Source: Acidobacteriota bacterium
GTDB lineage: Bacteria > Acidobacteriota > Thermoanaerobaculia > Gp7-AA8 > JAHWKK01
NCBI GenBank assembly: GCA_019347945.1
Contig: JAHWKK010000005.1
Location: forward strand, 62,001-126,000
Direction: 5' to 3'
DNA: 64,000 bases
Shown: positions 42,507 through 51,319 of the stretch, in pieces
How the letters are laid out: every line of letters begins with the position of its first letter
How positions within the stretch are numbered: the first letter of the stretch is position 1
Program-made: the position numbers and the translations under genes
Notes under the pieces: model-generated
Told to the model about the DNA's origin: nothing
The model's database searches: none
What the model saw: only the letters and a program-made list of their open reading frames with translations

Positions 42507-43952
42507 ATCAGAATCGGAAAACTCACTGCAACGCTGATCGTGGCCGTCGTTGCCGGTCACGCATCCGCGGCCTCGTACGTCGTTACTCCGGACGAATACC
42601 TGATCGACAGGGCCAGCTCGATCGTCTCCGGCACGGTGATCGACCGCTGGTCCCGGGTTGCGGAAAACGGAAGGATCGAAACCGTCTATCGCGTACTCGT
42701 CTCCGAAACATTGAAAGGAGATCCGTACGGCACGATCGAGCTCCGTGAGTGGGGCGGCGTCATCGGAGACCGGTGGGAAGCTTCGAGTGCGGCGAGGGTC
42801 TATGAGCCGGGCCGGCGATACCTGATCTTTCTCGACCGCTTCGCCGACGGTCGATTCACCACTCTGAGCTCGAGCCGCGGGCGTTTCGAGTACCAGGAAG
42901 GTCACGCGAGTGCATTGTCCGATCCCGAGAGCGTGTCCCTCCTTGAAGGTGGAGCCAGCGAGACGAGACCACGAGGGGCCGAAGAGCTCGAGCGGCTCGT
43001 CCGGCGACGATTGAGCGAGTACCGTGGGATGCGTCAGTCCTCATCGCTCGCCAAAGCATCCGGACTCGGTTCGCTGAACGTGGAGGAGGCACTCGACATT
43101 GCGCTCGCTGCCTGGAACGGACCGCTCGTCCGCTATTCCGCGCCGCGGACACCGGCGACCTCGAACACCCGCGATCCCTTCGACGGTGAGGACAGGATCA
43201 TCCTCGGCGATCCGCACGACGATCTGCCCGGTACGTTCACCGGCACCGGCCTCGTCGCGGTCGCGTTTACCGGAGGGCGGGTCCTCGGGGGACGGCTCAT
43301 CATCGAGGGCTGCGACGTCATCGTCCAGAACGGTGTCACGCATGAGAATCTGAAGCAGACGAGCTTCAACACCATGATCGTGCACGAGCTCGGCCACTCC
43401 CTCGGATTCCGTCACTCGAATACCGATCGCTTCGGCGACCCGCCCTGCGAGACCGGAGCTCCCTGCAGCAACATCGCCCTGATGACCTCGCTGCTACTCG
43501 GAAGCCTGAACGGAGTGCTCCAGGCGTGGGATCTCGATGCACTCGGCAACAATTACGCGCATTCAGGCATCGTTCATCCCGAGTACCTCATGTATCGGAC
43601 GGAAGGGGACGGAACCTACCTGATGCATCGGGAAAATCCCGAGGCTGTCTGGCTCGTCGCCGCCTGCAATTCACCCGAGGTGGCGAAGCCCTCTTCGAGC
43701 TCGCTGCGCCTGACTCCCGGAGACTCCGCGACGCTCGCGGTGGAGGAACGTGCCGGCGAATCAGTCGTCTGGCTCGCATCCACAGCGAATGAGAGCGAGC
43801 TCGAAGAGATCGGCCACGGCGCACGGGTCATCGTGACGCCCTCAGTGACGACGACATACACCGCGCATGTTTCGAACGGGTGCGGAGCAACCGAGAGCGA
43901 GAGCCTGACGATCGAGGTGGCTTCGCGGTGGAGACCCGTGAATCGCCGCTGA
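42507..43952 (+). CDS. Secreted metzincin-type protease, shorter paralogue
   Basis: 481 residues if translation begins at ATC 42507. That start places GGAGG (42497-42501) 5 bases upstream and gives a complete signal peptide (RIGKLTATLIVAVVAGHASA). The first conventional start, GTG 42540, cuts off the basic n-region. The protein parallels the upstream gene: the same N-terminal domain (VVTPDEYLIDRASSIVSGTV), zinc motif HELGHSLGFRH (293-303) and one Ig-like domain at about 400-475 in place of five. Coding bias is intact. The start may be non-canonical, mutated or a sequence error. Confidence 0.82.
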   Translation: MRIGKLTATLIVAVVAGHASAASYVVTPDEYLIDRASSIVSGTVIDRWSRVAENGRIETVYRVLVSETLKGDPYGTIELREWGGVIGDRWEASSAARVYEPGRRYLIFLDRFADGRFTTLSSSRGRFEYQEGHASALSDPESVSLLEGGASETRPRGAEELERLVRRRLSEYRGMRQSSSLAKASGLGSLNVEEALDIALAAWNGPLVRYSAPRTPATSNTRDPFDGEDRIILGDPHDDLPGTFTGTGLVAVAFTGGRVLGGRLIIEGCDVIVQNGVTHENLKQTSFNTMIVHELGHSLGFRHSNTDRFGDPPCETGAPCSNIALMTSLLLGSLNGVLQAWDLDALGNNYAHSGIVHPEYLMYRTEGDGTYLMHRENPEAVWLVAACNSPEVAKPSSSSLRLTPGDSATLAVEERAGESVVWLASTANESELEEIGHGARVIVTPSVTTTYTAHVSNGCGATESESLTIEVASRWRPVNRR

Positions 43953-44043
43953 ACGGCTTGTCGATCCGTTCGGCGCGGCGCGGGAACGCGAATTCGACAT
44001 CTGACGCCCCTCCGGGGCTCTTCAATTTTCTCGTGCACCGTGG

Positions 44044-44085
44044 CCCGGGGTTCCGCGGCTTCGCCGCTCCACCCCGCGCTACTTT
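44044..44085. repeat. Right arm of inverted repeat around the metzincin paralogue
   Basis: CCCGGGGTTCCGCGGCTTCG followed by CCGCTCCACCCCGCGCTACTTT, the inverted partner of 42035-42078. GCCCCTCCGGGGC hairpins lie on both sides. Confidence 0.8.
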
Positions 44086-44164
44086 CTGACCGCCCCTCCG
44101 GGGCTGGAGGCATGGCCGTGAGTCAACATGAACAGCGTCTCGAGGGTTGATTCACGATCCCCCG

Positions 44165-44409
44165 CCCAGATTCTTCGCCCGTGCTTTCGGCCGGGCTCAG
44201 AATGACGTGGCGCTGCTCTCGCCGCATACCAACACTCGTCATCCTGAGCCGCCGGAGGACGGCGAAGGATCTGGGAGAAGGTCGTGAAGCAACGGGACCA
44301 TCGTCTCGAGCGTTGACTCACGATCCCCCCCGGATTCTTCACCCGTGCTGCGCCGGGCTCAGAATGACTCGGGTCATAACTGGCAACCGGCAACCGGCAA
44401 CTGACAACC
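44165..44409. repeat. R1-type palindromes and a GGCAACC heptamer tract
   Basis: Three R1-related elements (44168-44206, 44235-44275, 44333-44368) and then GGCAACC units in 7-bp register (44382-44409). The 43953-44472 gap has no supported gene; the promoter of the permease operon should lie at its end. Confidence 0.75.
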
Positions 44410-44472
44410 GTCTTCCCCGGCGAGGAAGTTGCACCGGGCTCGGGAGATTCGAGCGAGTCACGCGAACCCTCC

Positions 44473-45393
44473 ATGACCAACTATCTGATCAGACGGCTTC
44501 TGCAGATCCTTCCGATCACTCTGGGTATCGTCACGCTCATCTTCCTCCTGATCCATCTCATTCCGGGCGATCCCGCAATCCAGATCGCCGGCGATGGGGC
44601 CAATCCGGCGCAGGTCGCCCAGGTGCGTGAACGGCTCGGACTCAACAAACCTCTCCTCCAGCAATACCTCGACTTCGTCGGGGGACTCGTCAAAGCGGAT
44701 CTCGGGAGGTCGTTCGTCACCAACGAGCCGGTCACCGAGGAGATCGTGGATCGCTATCCGGCGACGATCGAGCTGGCGCTCGGCAGCATGCTGATCGCGC
44801 TTCTCGTCGCGTTTCCGCTCGGGATGCTCTCGGGCATCAAGCGCAACTCGATTTTCGATAACGTCGCACGCGTGTTCGCTCTGATCGGCGTCTCAATGCC
44901 CAACTTCTGGCTCGGTCCTCTGCTCATCATGATCTTCGCCGTCTACCTCGGCTGGCTTCCCGTCTCCGGAAGAGACGGCATCGAGAACATGATCCTCCCG
45001 TCCCTGACGATGGGTCTTTCTCTCTCCGCCATCCTCACCCGGATGATCCGGATCAGCATTTCCGAGGAGCTCGGCCAGCTCTACGTACTGACGGCTCTGG
45101 CGAAGGGAGTGAGCCGGACCAAAGCGATCTTCAAGCACGCGCTCCGCAACGCGCTGATTCCGGTCGTTACGATCGTCGGCCTCCAGTTCGGCGCGCTGCT
45201 GACCGGAGCGATCATCACCGAGCAGATCTTCGCCTACCCGGGCCTGGGCCGATTGCTGATCCAGTCGATCACGAGCCGTGACTATCCGATGGTGCAGGGG
45301 GTGATTCTCGTCATCGCGCTGACCTACATCGTGGTCAATCTCATCACCGATCTCTTTTACGCCTTCATCGACCCGAGGATCTCGTACGAATGA
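44473..45393 (+). CDS. dppB: Peptide/nickel ABC transporter permease, DppB type
   Basis: 306 residues with six membrane helices. The family N-terminus MTNYLIRRLLQILPITLGIV and the GDPA segment (IPGDPAIQIAG) are present. The EAA-like cytoplasmic loop that contacts the ATPase is around LYVLTALAKGVSRTKAIFKHALRNALIP (about 200-227). It pairs with the next gene (4-base overlap). No substrate-binding protein or ATPase gene is in the window, so the rest of the importer is encoded elsewhere and the substrate (oligopeptide, dipeptide or other) is open. Confidence 0.92.
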   Translation: MTNYLIRRLLQILPITLGIVTLIFLLIHLIPGDPAIQIAGDGANPAQVAQVRERLGLNKPLLQQYLDFVGGLVKADLGRSFVTNEPVTEEIVDRYPATIELALGSMLIALLVAFPLGMLSGIKRNSIFDNVARVFALIGVSMPNFWLGPLLIMIFAVYLGWLPVSGRDGIENMILPSLTMGLSLSAILTRMIRISISEELGQLYVLTALAKGVSRTKAIFKHALRNALIPVVTIVGLQFGALLTGAIITEQIFAYPGLGRLLIQSITSRDYPMVQGVILVIALTYIVVNLITDLFYAFIDPRISYE

Positions 45394-46238
45394 GAATGCG
45401 AAGGATCAGGGAGGCGTTCCGCAACAACTTCGCGCTCAAAGTCGGCGTGGCCGCGACCCTGCTGGTCATTCTGATGGCACTGCTGGCGCCGGTAGTCGCT
45501 CCGCACCATCCCTCGATGCAATACGACGGGGCAATTCTCGAGAAACCATCCGGCGAGTATCTGCTCGGAACCGACGAGCTCGGGCGCGATGTTCTCTCGA
45601 GGATTCTCTACGGAGCACGAGTCTCCCTCCGGGTCGGCTTCAGCGTCGTCCTGATCGCATCGAGCATCGGCATTCTCCTCGGTGCGATGTCGGGGTACTT
45701 TGGAGGGATTCTCGACACGATCATCATGCGGATCAGCGACATCCTTCTCGCGTTCCCGGGGATTCTTCTGGCGATCGCGCTCGTGGCCGTCCTCGGGCCG
45801 AGCCTCAACAACGTCGTTTTCGCTCTTTCGATCGTCGGATGGGTCGGTTATGCGCGGCTCGTGCGCGGGCAGGTGCTGAAGGTCCGTGAAATGGAGTTCG
45901 TCACGGCCGCGGAAGCGCTCGGCGCGCGATCACCTCGTGTCATTCTGTGGCATGTCCTGCCGAACGTCATCAACCCGGTGATCGTCATGGCGACGCTCGG
46001 TCTGGCCGGCGCGATCCTCGCCGAGGCGGCGCTGTCGTTTCTCGGGCTGGGGGTCCAGCCGCCGACGCCGTCGTGGGGATCGATGCTCGATTCCGGCCGC
46101 CAGTACATCGGCGCTGCCAACCATCTGACGATCTTCCCCGGCGTCGCGATCATGATCGCCGTCATGGGGCTGAACTTCCTCGGAGACGGAATGATCGACG
46201 CCTTCGATCCGAAGTACCGGAAAACCGTCAAGGAGTAG
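45390..46238 (+). CDS. dppC: Peptide/nickel ABC transporter permease, DppC type
   Basis: 282 residues. Partner permease with the N-terminal helix followed by GTDELGRDVLSRILYGARVSL, the DppC/OppC signature. The EAA loop is AAEALGARSPRVILWHVLPNVINPV (about 175-198) and the C-terminus ends LNFLGDGMIDAFDPKY. It overlaps dppB by ATGA and forms the heterodimeric channel. A REP-like cluster follows 28 bp after the stop. Confidence 0.92.
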   Translation: MRMRRIREAFRNNFALKVGVAATLLVILMALLAPVVAPHHPSMQYDGAILEKPSGEYLLGTDELGRDVLSRILYGARVSLRVGFSVVLIASSIGILLGAMSGYFGGILDTIIMRISDILLAFPGILLAIALVAVLGPSLNNVVFALSIVGWVGYARLVRGQVLKVREMEFVTAAEALGARSPRVILWHVLPNVINPVIVMATLGLAGAILAEAALSFLGLGVQPPTPSWGSMLDSGRQYIGAANHLTIFPGVAIMIAVMGLNFLGDGMIDAFDPKYRKTVKE

Positions 46239-46265
46239 CAGGCGACGCCCTGGAGGGTCGCCTGC

Positions 46266-46676
46266 GGTCTGTCGCCCGCTGAAGCGGGCTCCATTGAGGG
46301 GCCCCGCGTTTCTGTCCCCCGGCTGAAGCCGGGGGCTAGGTTCTGTCGCCGCCTTCGGCGGCTTAGTCGCTTCGTTCGAATTCAGCGAGTCCGAGGCGCT
46401 CCCTCCGTCGTGTTTGATTCTGTCGCCCGCTGAAGCGCGGGCTTGTAAATAATTCATCCTGGAAGCTTTGAGTTCGCGTGATGTCCGGCTTTCAGCCCGC
46501 TTCAGCGGGCGGCAGAACGCCGAACATTCGAAAAAAGCGGCAAGACTCGCGGGCTCACCATCTCCGGCAGCCCGCGCCAGCGGGCGACAGACCTTAGCCC
46601 CCGGCTTCAGCCGGGGGACAGAGTCGGATTTCTATAAATGTCGAGCCCGCTTCAGCGAGCGACAGAATCGAACAGC
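46266..46676. repeat. REP-like hairpin cluster B
   Basis: The same three-hairpin order as cluster A (GCCCGC-TGAA-GCGGGC, CCCCCGGC-TGAA-GCCGGGGG, GCCGCC-TTC-GGCGGC, each preceded by CTGTC), followed by inverted copies ending near 46676. It fills the gap between the permease and glycosyltransferase operons. Confidence 0.85.
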
Positions 46677-46698
46677 CGGGTTAACATCCGCCACCAGC

Positions 46699-47997
46699 AT
46701 GCGCGCACTCGTATCAGGAGCGCTTCATCGCGCTCGACAGGGAGCCGGCCGCGCCCGGGCGATCTTCCGGGAGCTCGTCCGCATCGCGCGTGTCGTCGCG
46801 AGAATCCTCTCGCAGCTCGCGACCACAGCCTGGCGGACAGTGTCCAGTCGATGGCGCCGCCGTCCCGAACCTCCTTTCCGGATCGGCGTCGACGTCAGTC
46901 CCTACTACGAACCGCTGACCGGGGTCGGCTGGTACCTGCACGAAATCCTCACCGAGCTCTCGGCTCGCCCCGACGTCGACATCATCGCCTACGGCGAAGC
47001 CGCCGTGACGGACGGATCTCCCGGCCTGCAGGTCGAGCTGCCCACCGGAATCCCGCTTCATCAGTTCGATCTGCGCGGAATGCAGCTCCCATGGCTCGCC
47101 GGAAGAATAGCCGCCGCTTCGCAGCGGCTTCTCGTCTACGCGGACGGTTGCGACGTTCTGTGGGGTCCGAACTACTTTCTACCGCGGCGGCTCGAACGAA
47201 GCGGCAAGCCGGAAGTGTTCACGATTCACGATCTGACGTGGAAGCGATTCCCTGAGCTTCTGCAGAAAGAGACACTCGAAGCGCTCGAGAAGAAAATGCA
47301 GCGGACGATTCACGACGCGGCTGCGCTCATCACGGTGTCGGAGGCGACGAGACACGATGTGCTCGAGAATTTCGACCTCGCTCCATCTAGGGCGCATACG
47401 GTCCTTTCCGGCATCCGGCGATTCGATTCGTCACCGGATACTTCTCGCACGCAACGCCCCTACATCCTCTTCGTCAGCACGATCGAGCCCCGAAAGAACC
47501 TCGACGTCCTGATCGACGCGTACGAGCTGCTTCGATCGCGCGGCGAATACCAGGGTCGTCTCCTCGTCGCCGGTCGCGTCGGCTGGAAGAGCGAAGAAAC
47601 GATTCGAAGGCTCCGGACGAGCCGCTGGTCAGCCGACATCACCCACCTCGATTACGTCACCCGCCCTGAGCTCGCCAGACTCTACTCGGGTGCCGACGTC
47701 TTCGTTCTGCCTTCGCGTTACGAGGGTTTCGGGCTTCCGATTCTCGAGGCCATGTCTTTCGACACGCCCGTGATCTGCGCGGACGTCTCGTCGATGCCGG
47801 AAGTCGGCGGCGATGCCGTTCTCTATTTTCAGCCTGACGACGCCGCTGAGCTCGCCCGGCGGATCCGGGAGATCGTGGACGATCCCCCCCTCCGCGCCGT
47901 ACTCGTCGAGCGGGGGCGAAAGCGTGTGGCCGAGCTCACCTGGACGCGCGCGGCCGAGGAGACTCTGCGGGTGATGAAGAAAGCGGCGAGCAGATGA
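46699..47997 (+). CDS. Glycosyltransferase family 4 (first of three)
   Basis: 432 residues. A basic N-terminal extension of about 55 residues precedes the GT-B fold; the acceptor domain opens FRIGVDVSPYYEPLTGVGWYLHEI. The donor domain has LFVSTIEPRKNLDVLIDAYE and the nucleotide-sugar motif YEGFGLPILEAMSFDTPVI (E-x7-E). ATG 46699 was chosen because the longer frame runs through repeats. It overlaps the next gene by 4 bases. Probably builds a surface or exopolysaccharide; sugars unknown. Confidence 0.9.
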   Translation: MRALVSGALHRARQGAGRARAIFRELVRIARVVARILSQLATTAWRTVSSRWRRRPEPPFRIGVDVSPYYEPLTGVGWYLHEILTELSARPDVDIIAYGEAAVTDGSPGLQVELPTGIPLHQFDLRGMQLPWLAGRIAAASQRLLVYADGCDVLWGPNYFLPRRLERSGKPEVFTIHDLTWKRFPELLQKETLEALEKKMQRTIHDAAALITVSEATRHDVLENFDLAPSRAHTVLSGIRRFDSSPDTSRTQRPYILFVSTIEPRKNLDVLIDAYELLRSRGEYQGRLLVAGRVGWKSEETIRRLRTSRWSADITHLDYVTRPELARLYSGADVFVLPSRYEGFGLPILEAMSFDTPVICADVSSMPEVGGDAVLYFQPDDAAELARRIREIVDDPPLRAVLVERGRKRVAELTWTRAAEETLRVMKKAASR

Positions 47998-49082
47998 GCC
48001 GCGATCCGCGACTCATCGTCGACGGACGGCCGCTGGTCGGGAACCGGACCGGCATCGGCGTCCACGTCGCCGAGGTCCTGGCGCGGCTCGGGTTCGATCC
48101 GGCGCCGGTCGTCGCGGCACACGCGCCGATCGAGAATCTCTCGCGCCTCGAAGGCGTCGAGCTCCGCGTCGACCGATCACTCAACGGAATCACCTGGCAG
48201 CAGTTCCGCCTCCCCTCGGTCGCCAGGCGAGTCGGAGCCGGCGTCCTCTGGGGCCCTCACGGTACGATTCCATGGACGATCCGGATACCCGCCGTCGTCA
48301 CGATTCACGACCTGACCTCGATCATGATGCCGCGCCTTCACTCGCTCAGGACAATTTTCTCGTTCAATCTCTTCATCGGACGAAGCCTGTCGATCGCGAC
48401 GAAGATCGTCGCGGTGTCGCGGCATACCGCTGAAATGGTCGAGCGGGGCTTCGATGTCCCTCGCGCAAAGATCGAGATCGTTCCGAACGCAGCGTCGTCC
48501 TTCTTTTCTCCGGGACCGGCTGACGAGCTCCCCGTGGGGCTCGACCCCGGCTCCTACATCCTCTTCGCCGGAACGGTCGAGCCGCGGAAGGGTGTCGCCG
48601 ATCTGCTCGACGCCTGGGAAGCGCTGAGCCGGCCACGTCCCCGTCTGGTCGTCGCCGGTGGACGCGGCTGGAAGCTCGATGCGCTCGAGCAGCGGATCGA
48701 ATCGCTGGGGCCCGAGGTCGTTCGGACAGGACGCGTCACGGACGCGGCGCTCCGAAGCCTCTACAGAGGCGCGCTGGTCACAGTGTATCCCTCCCACTAC
48801 GAAGGATTCGGGATCCCGGTGCTCGAGGCGATGCAGTGCGGCTCCCCGGTCATCACGACGACTGGCGGCGCTCTCCCCGACGTTGCCGGGGAGGCCGCGA
48901 TCCTCGTCGAGCCCGGCCGGCCGGCGGAGCTGCTGAGCGCGATCCGTCGAGTCCTCGAGAGCCAGGATCTTCGGCATGATCTCGCCGCACGCGGACAGGA
49001 GCGATCCCGCCATTTTTCCTGGGACGCGAGCGCCGAATCCTACGCGACGATCTTTCGGGAAGCCGCACGGAGCAGAGGCTGA
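47994..49082 (+). CDS. Glycosyltransferase family 4 (second of three)
   Basis: 362 residues, GT-B fold. Acceptor start LIVDGRPLVGNRTGIGVHVAEVL; donor site with FAGTVEPRKGVADLLDAWEA and YEGFGIPVLEAMQCGSPVIT. The ATG overlaps the previous stop by 4 bases and its own stop overlaps the next ATG (TGATG), so the three genes are tightly coupled. It differs enough from its neighbours to add a different linkage. Likely mannosyl- or glucosyl-type, not determinable here. Confidence 0.9.
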   Translation: MSRDPRLIVDGRPLVGNRTGIGVHVAEVLARLGFDPAPVVAAHAPIENLSRLEGVELRVDRSLNGITWQQFRLPSVARRVGAGVLWGPHGTIPWTIRIPAVVTIHDLTSIMMPRLHSLRTIFSFNLFIGRSLSIATKIVAVSRHTAEMVERGFDVPRAKIEIVPNAASSFFSPGPADELPVGLDPGSYILFAGTVEPRKGVADLLDAWEALSRPRPRLVVAGGRGWKLDALEQRIESLGPEVVRTGRVTDAALRSLYRGALVTVYPSHYEGFGIPVLEAMQCGSPVITTTGGALPDVAGEAAILVEPGRPAELLSAIRRVLESQDLRHDLAARGQERSRHFSWDASAESYATIFREAARSRG

Positions 49083-50128
49083 TGGCGCGGATCGCGATCG
49101 ACTGCCGCAAGATCGGCGACTTCGGGATCGGGGTCTGGATCAGATCGCTCCTCACGGGACTCGTGGAGATCGATTCTCCTCACCAGTTCCTCGTCCTCGG
49201 TCCCCATCATCTGAAAGACGACGTTCCCGGAGATTCGCGATTCGTCCACGTCCCGCTGGAGAGTCCTCACTATTCATTCCGTGAGCTCGTCGTCGTCGGG
49301 AGAACCGCGGAGAAGCACGGGGCCGGTCTCCTCCACTCGCCTCACTACGTCGTGCCGATGACACGTCTTCCCGTCGTCACGACGGTGCACGACCTGATTC
49401 ATCTGCGCGTTCCCGGCCTCTCCATCCACGCCCGGACGTACGCTCGAGTCATGTTGCGCCGTGCGGTCCTCTCCTCGGAGAGGGTCCTCGTCCCGACCGA
49501 AGCCGTTGCGAACGAGATCGTCCGGCGCTGGCCGAAAGCGAGGAAACCGATCGTCACGGGATGCGGAATCGATCCCCTTCTCGAACGGACGGAAGCGGGT
49601 GAGCGGATTCCGGGTCTCCAGCCCCGCCGATACTTCCTCTATGTCGGCAACGACAAGCCCCACAAGAACGTACAGCGGCTGGTGGAGGCGTTCCGCCCGA
49701 TTCACCGGCGCCATCCCGAGACTCTCCTCGTACTTGTCGGCGGCGACTTCAGGAGATTCGATGATCCCGGAATCGTTCATCCCGGTTTCGTCACACCCGG
49801 AACGCTTCGAACTCTCTACGAACAGGCGCTCGCGGTCGTTCAGCCTTCGCTGTTCGAAGGATTCGGACTTCCCGTTCTCGAGGCGATGTGGTTCGGGACG
49901 CCGGTCGCGATCGCCTCGATTCCTCCTCTTCTCGAGGTAGCCGGCGACGCAGGGCTGACGTTCGATCCCGAATCGGTCCGATCGATCGAGGACACCCTCG
50001 CGCAGCTCGTGAACTCTTCCGATCTGCGGCGCCACATGGCAGAGGCGTCGCGAAGCCAGGCCGCTCGCTACACCAGAGCTGGCCAGGCGTCGAAGGTCTC
50101 GGAAGCGTGGGGCGAGGTGCTTTCATAG
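49082..50128 (+). CDS. Glycosyltransferase family 4 (third of three)
   Basis: 348 residues, GT-B fold. N-terminus RIAIDCRKIGDFGIGVWIRSLL; histidine-bearing acceptor site TTVHDLIHLRVPG. Donor site with YVGNDKPHKNVQRLVEAF and FEGFGLPVLEAMWFGTPVA. Last of the coupled set; the REP-like cluster around tnpA begins 23 bp after its stop. Confidence 0.9.
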   Translation: MARIAIDCRKIGDFGIGVWIRSLLTGLVEIDSPHQFLVLGPHHLKDDVPGDSRFVHVPLESPHYSFRELVVVGRTAEKHGAGLLHSPHYVVPMTRLPVVTTVHDLIHLRVPGLSIHARTYARVMLRRAVLSSERVLVPTEAVANEIVRRWPKARKPIVTGCGIDPLLERTEAGERIPGLQPRRYFLYVGNDKPHKNVQRLVEAFRPIHRRHPETLLVLVGGDFRRFDDPGIVHPGFVTPGTLRTLYEQALAVVQPSLFEGFGLPVLEAMWFGTPVAIASIPPLLEVAGDAGLTFDPESVRSIEDTLAQLVNSSDLRRHMAEASRSQAARYTRAGQASKVSEAWGEVLS

Positions 50129-50150
50129 GGATGTCGGGGTAGGGGCCGGG

Positions 50151-50536
50151 ATTCTGTCGCCCGCTGAAGCGGGCTCGACGTTTGAGGGTGCCACGCGTTC
50201 CTGTCCCCCGGCTGAAGCCGGGGGCTATGATCTGGCGCCGCCTTTCGGCGGCTCCGTCAGCTGCGTCCGATTCGGAGCGCGTCGGAAACGATCAGCCGGT
50301 GTGTTCGATTCTGTCGCCCGCGCCGCGCTCGCGAAACCGCCCGATGAACGAGAGTCTTTGCTGGCCCGCGGTCCGCGGCGACAGAACGTCGACCGCTCTC
50401 AAAGATCTTGAATCTCGCGAAGATCTCCACTTCGCATCAGCCCGCTCCGCGGGCGAGAGAACTTAGACCCCGGCTTCAGCCAGGGGTTGGGAGAGCCGCC
50501 GCAGAGAATGTCGAGCCCGCTTCAGCGGGCGACAGA
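50151..50536. repeat. REP-like cluster C, left flank of tnpA
   Basis: It opens with the three hairpins in the same order and spacing as clusters A and B, and ends with inverted GCCCGC-TTCA-GCGGGC at about 50517-50531. The first 100-130 bp are a near-identical direct repeat of 51064-51205 on the other side of the transposase gene. The 50537-50618 stretch holds the presumed tnpA promoter; no clear boxes were identified. Confidence 0.85.
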
Positions 50537-50618
50537 TTCTCGCTATTTACGTGGATCGCGATCCGAGGTAATGTCTGGAGTGTCCACAGCACCCGCGCGA
50601 TTTGTCCGGCGACAAATC

Positions 50619-51053
50619 ATGAAACATAGTTACAGCGCGATCTTTCATCACATCGTTTTTTCGACACGACAACGCCAAGCTGCGCTCGACTCCGAGCTCG
50701 AGCTACGCCTCTTCCCCTATCTCGGGGGCATCTGCCGGGGGCTCGACGCAAGGTTACTCGCCGTCAATGGAGGATGCGACCACCTTCATTTGCTCGTTCT
50801 TCTACCGGCAACCCTGGCGACGGCAGAGTTCGTCGGGAAGCTGAAGGGAAACTCCTCGAGATGGCTCCGCGGCATTCGCGGAAGTCTGTGGCCCGGCTGG
50901 CAGCGCGGATTCGCTGCGTTCAGTGTCAGCCGGTCTTGCATTGCGAATGTCGAACGCTATATTCGGCAGCAAAAGGAACATCACAAGAAGAAGACGTTCG
51001 AAGAAGAGTTGATCGCTCTGCTCGAGGCACACGGCGTCAAATTCGACTCATAA
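50619..51053 (+). CDS. tnpA: IS200-like Y1 (HUH) transposase TnpA
   Basis: 144 residues, the length of single-domain IS200/IS605 TnpA. The HUH motif is His55-Leu-His57 in GGCDHLHLLV, and the catalytic Tyr is Tyr114 in VERYIRQQKEHH with Gln118 downstream. The N-terminus SAIFHHIVFSTRQRQ and LKGNSSRWLRG also fit the family. These enzymes cut and join single-stranded DNA at hairpins. The gene is intact and lies between direct copies of a REP-like hairpin element. No tnpB and no accessory gene. Longer upstream in-frame sequence is repeat, so ATG 50619 is the start. Confidence 0.92.
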   Translation: MKHSYSAIFHHIVFSTRQRQAALDSELELRLFPYLGGICRGLDARLLAVNGGCDHLHLLVLLPATLATAEFVGKLKGNSSRWLRGIRGSLWPGWQRGFAAFSVSRSCIANVERYIRQQKEHHKKKTFEEELIALLEAHGVKFDS

Positions 51054-51063
51054 TTCCTGGAAT

Positions 51064-51205
51064 CGGATTCTGTCGCCCGCTGAAGCGGGCTTACATTTGA
51101 GGGTGCCACGCGTTCCTGTCCTCCGGCTGAAGCCGGGGGCTATGGTCTGGCGCCGCCTTTCGGCGGCTCCGTCAGCTGCGTCAATTCGAGCGCGCCTGAC
51201 GATCA
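51064..51205. repeat. REP-like element D, right flank of tnpA
   Basis: Direct copy of the start of cluster C (GCCCGC-TGAA-GCGGGC, then TCCGGC-TGAA-GCCGGGGG, then GCCGCC-TTTC-GGCGGC), 11 bases after the tnpA stop. The remainder up to ruvB (51206-51319) shows nothing recognisable. Confidence 0.85.
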
Positions 51206-51319
51206 GCCGTTCGTGTTCCATTGCTCGTCCTCGTATCCACGCACTTTCCACCTCCTCGAGACGACATCTCATGAATAATCCGAGTTAAGTTCCAAGTTCG
51301 GACCCGACCCCGTACCGGT

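Noticed and set aside
50619-51053. RAYT (REP-associated tyrosine transposase) proper
   Set aside because: At 144 residues it lacks the extra C-terminal region usual for RAYTs; it was called IS200-like TnpA, with the REP association kept as a finding.
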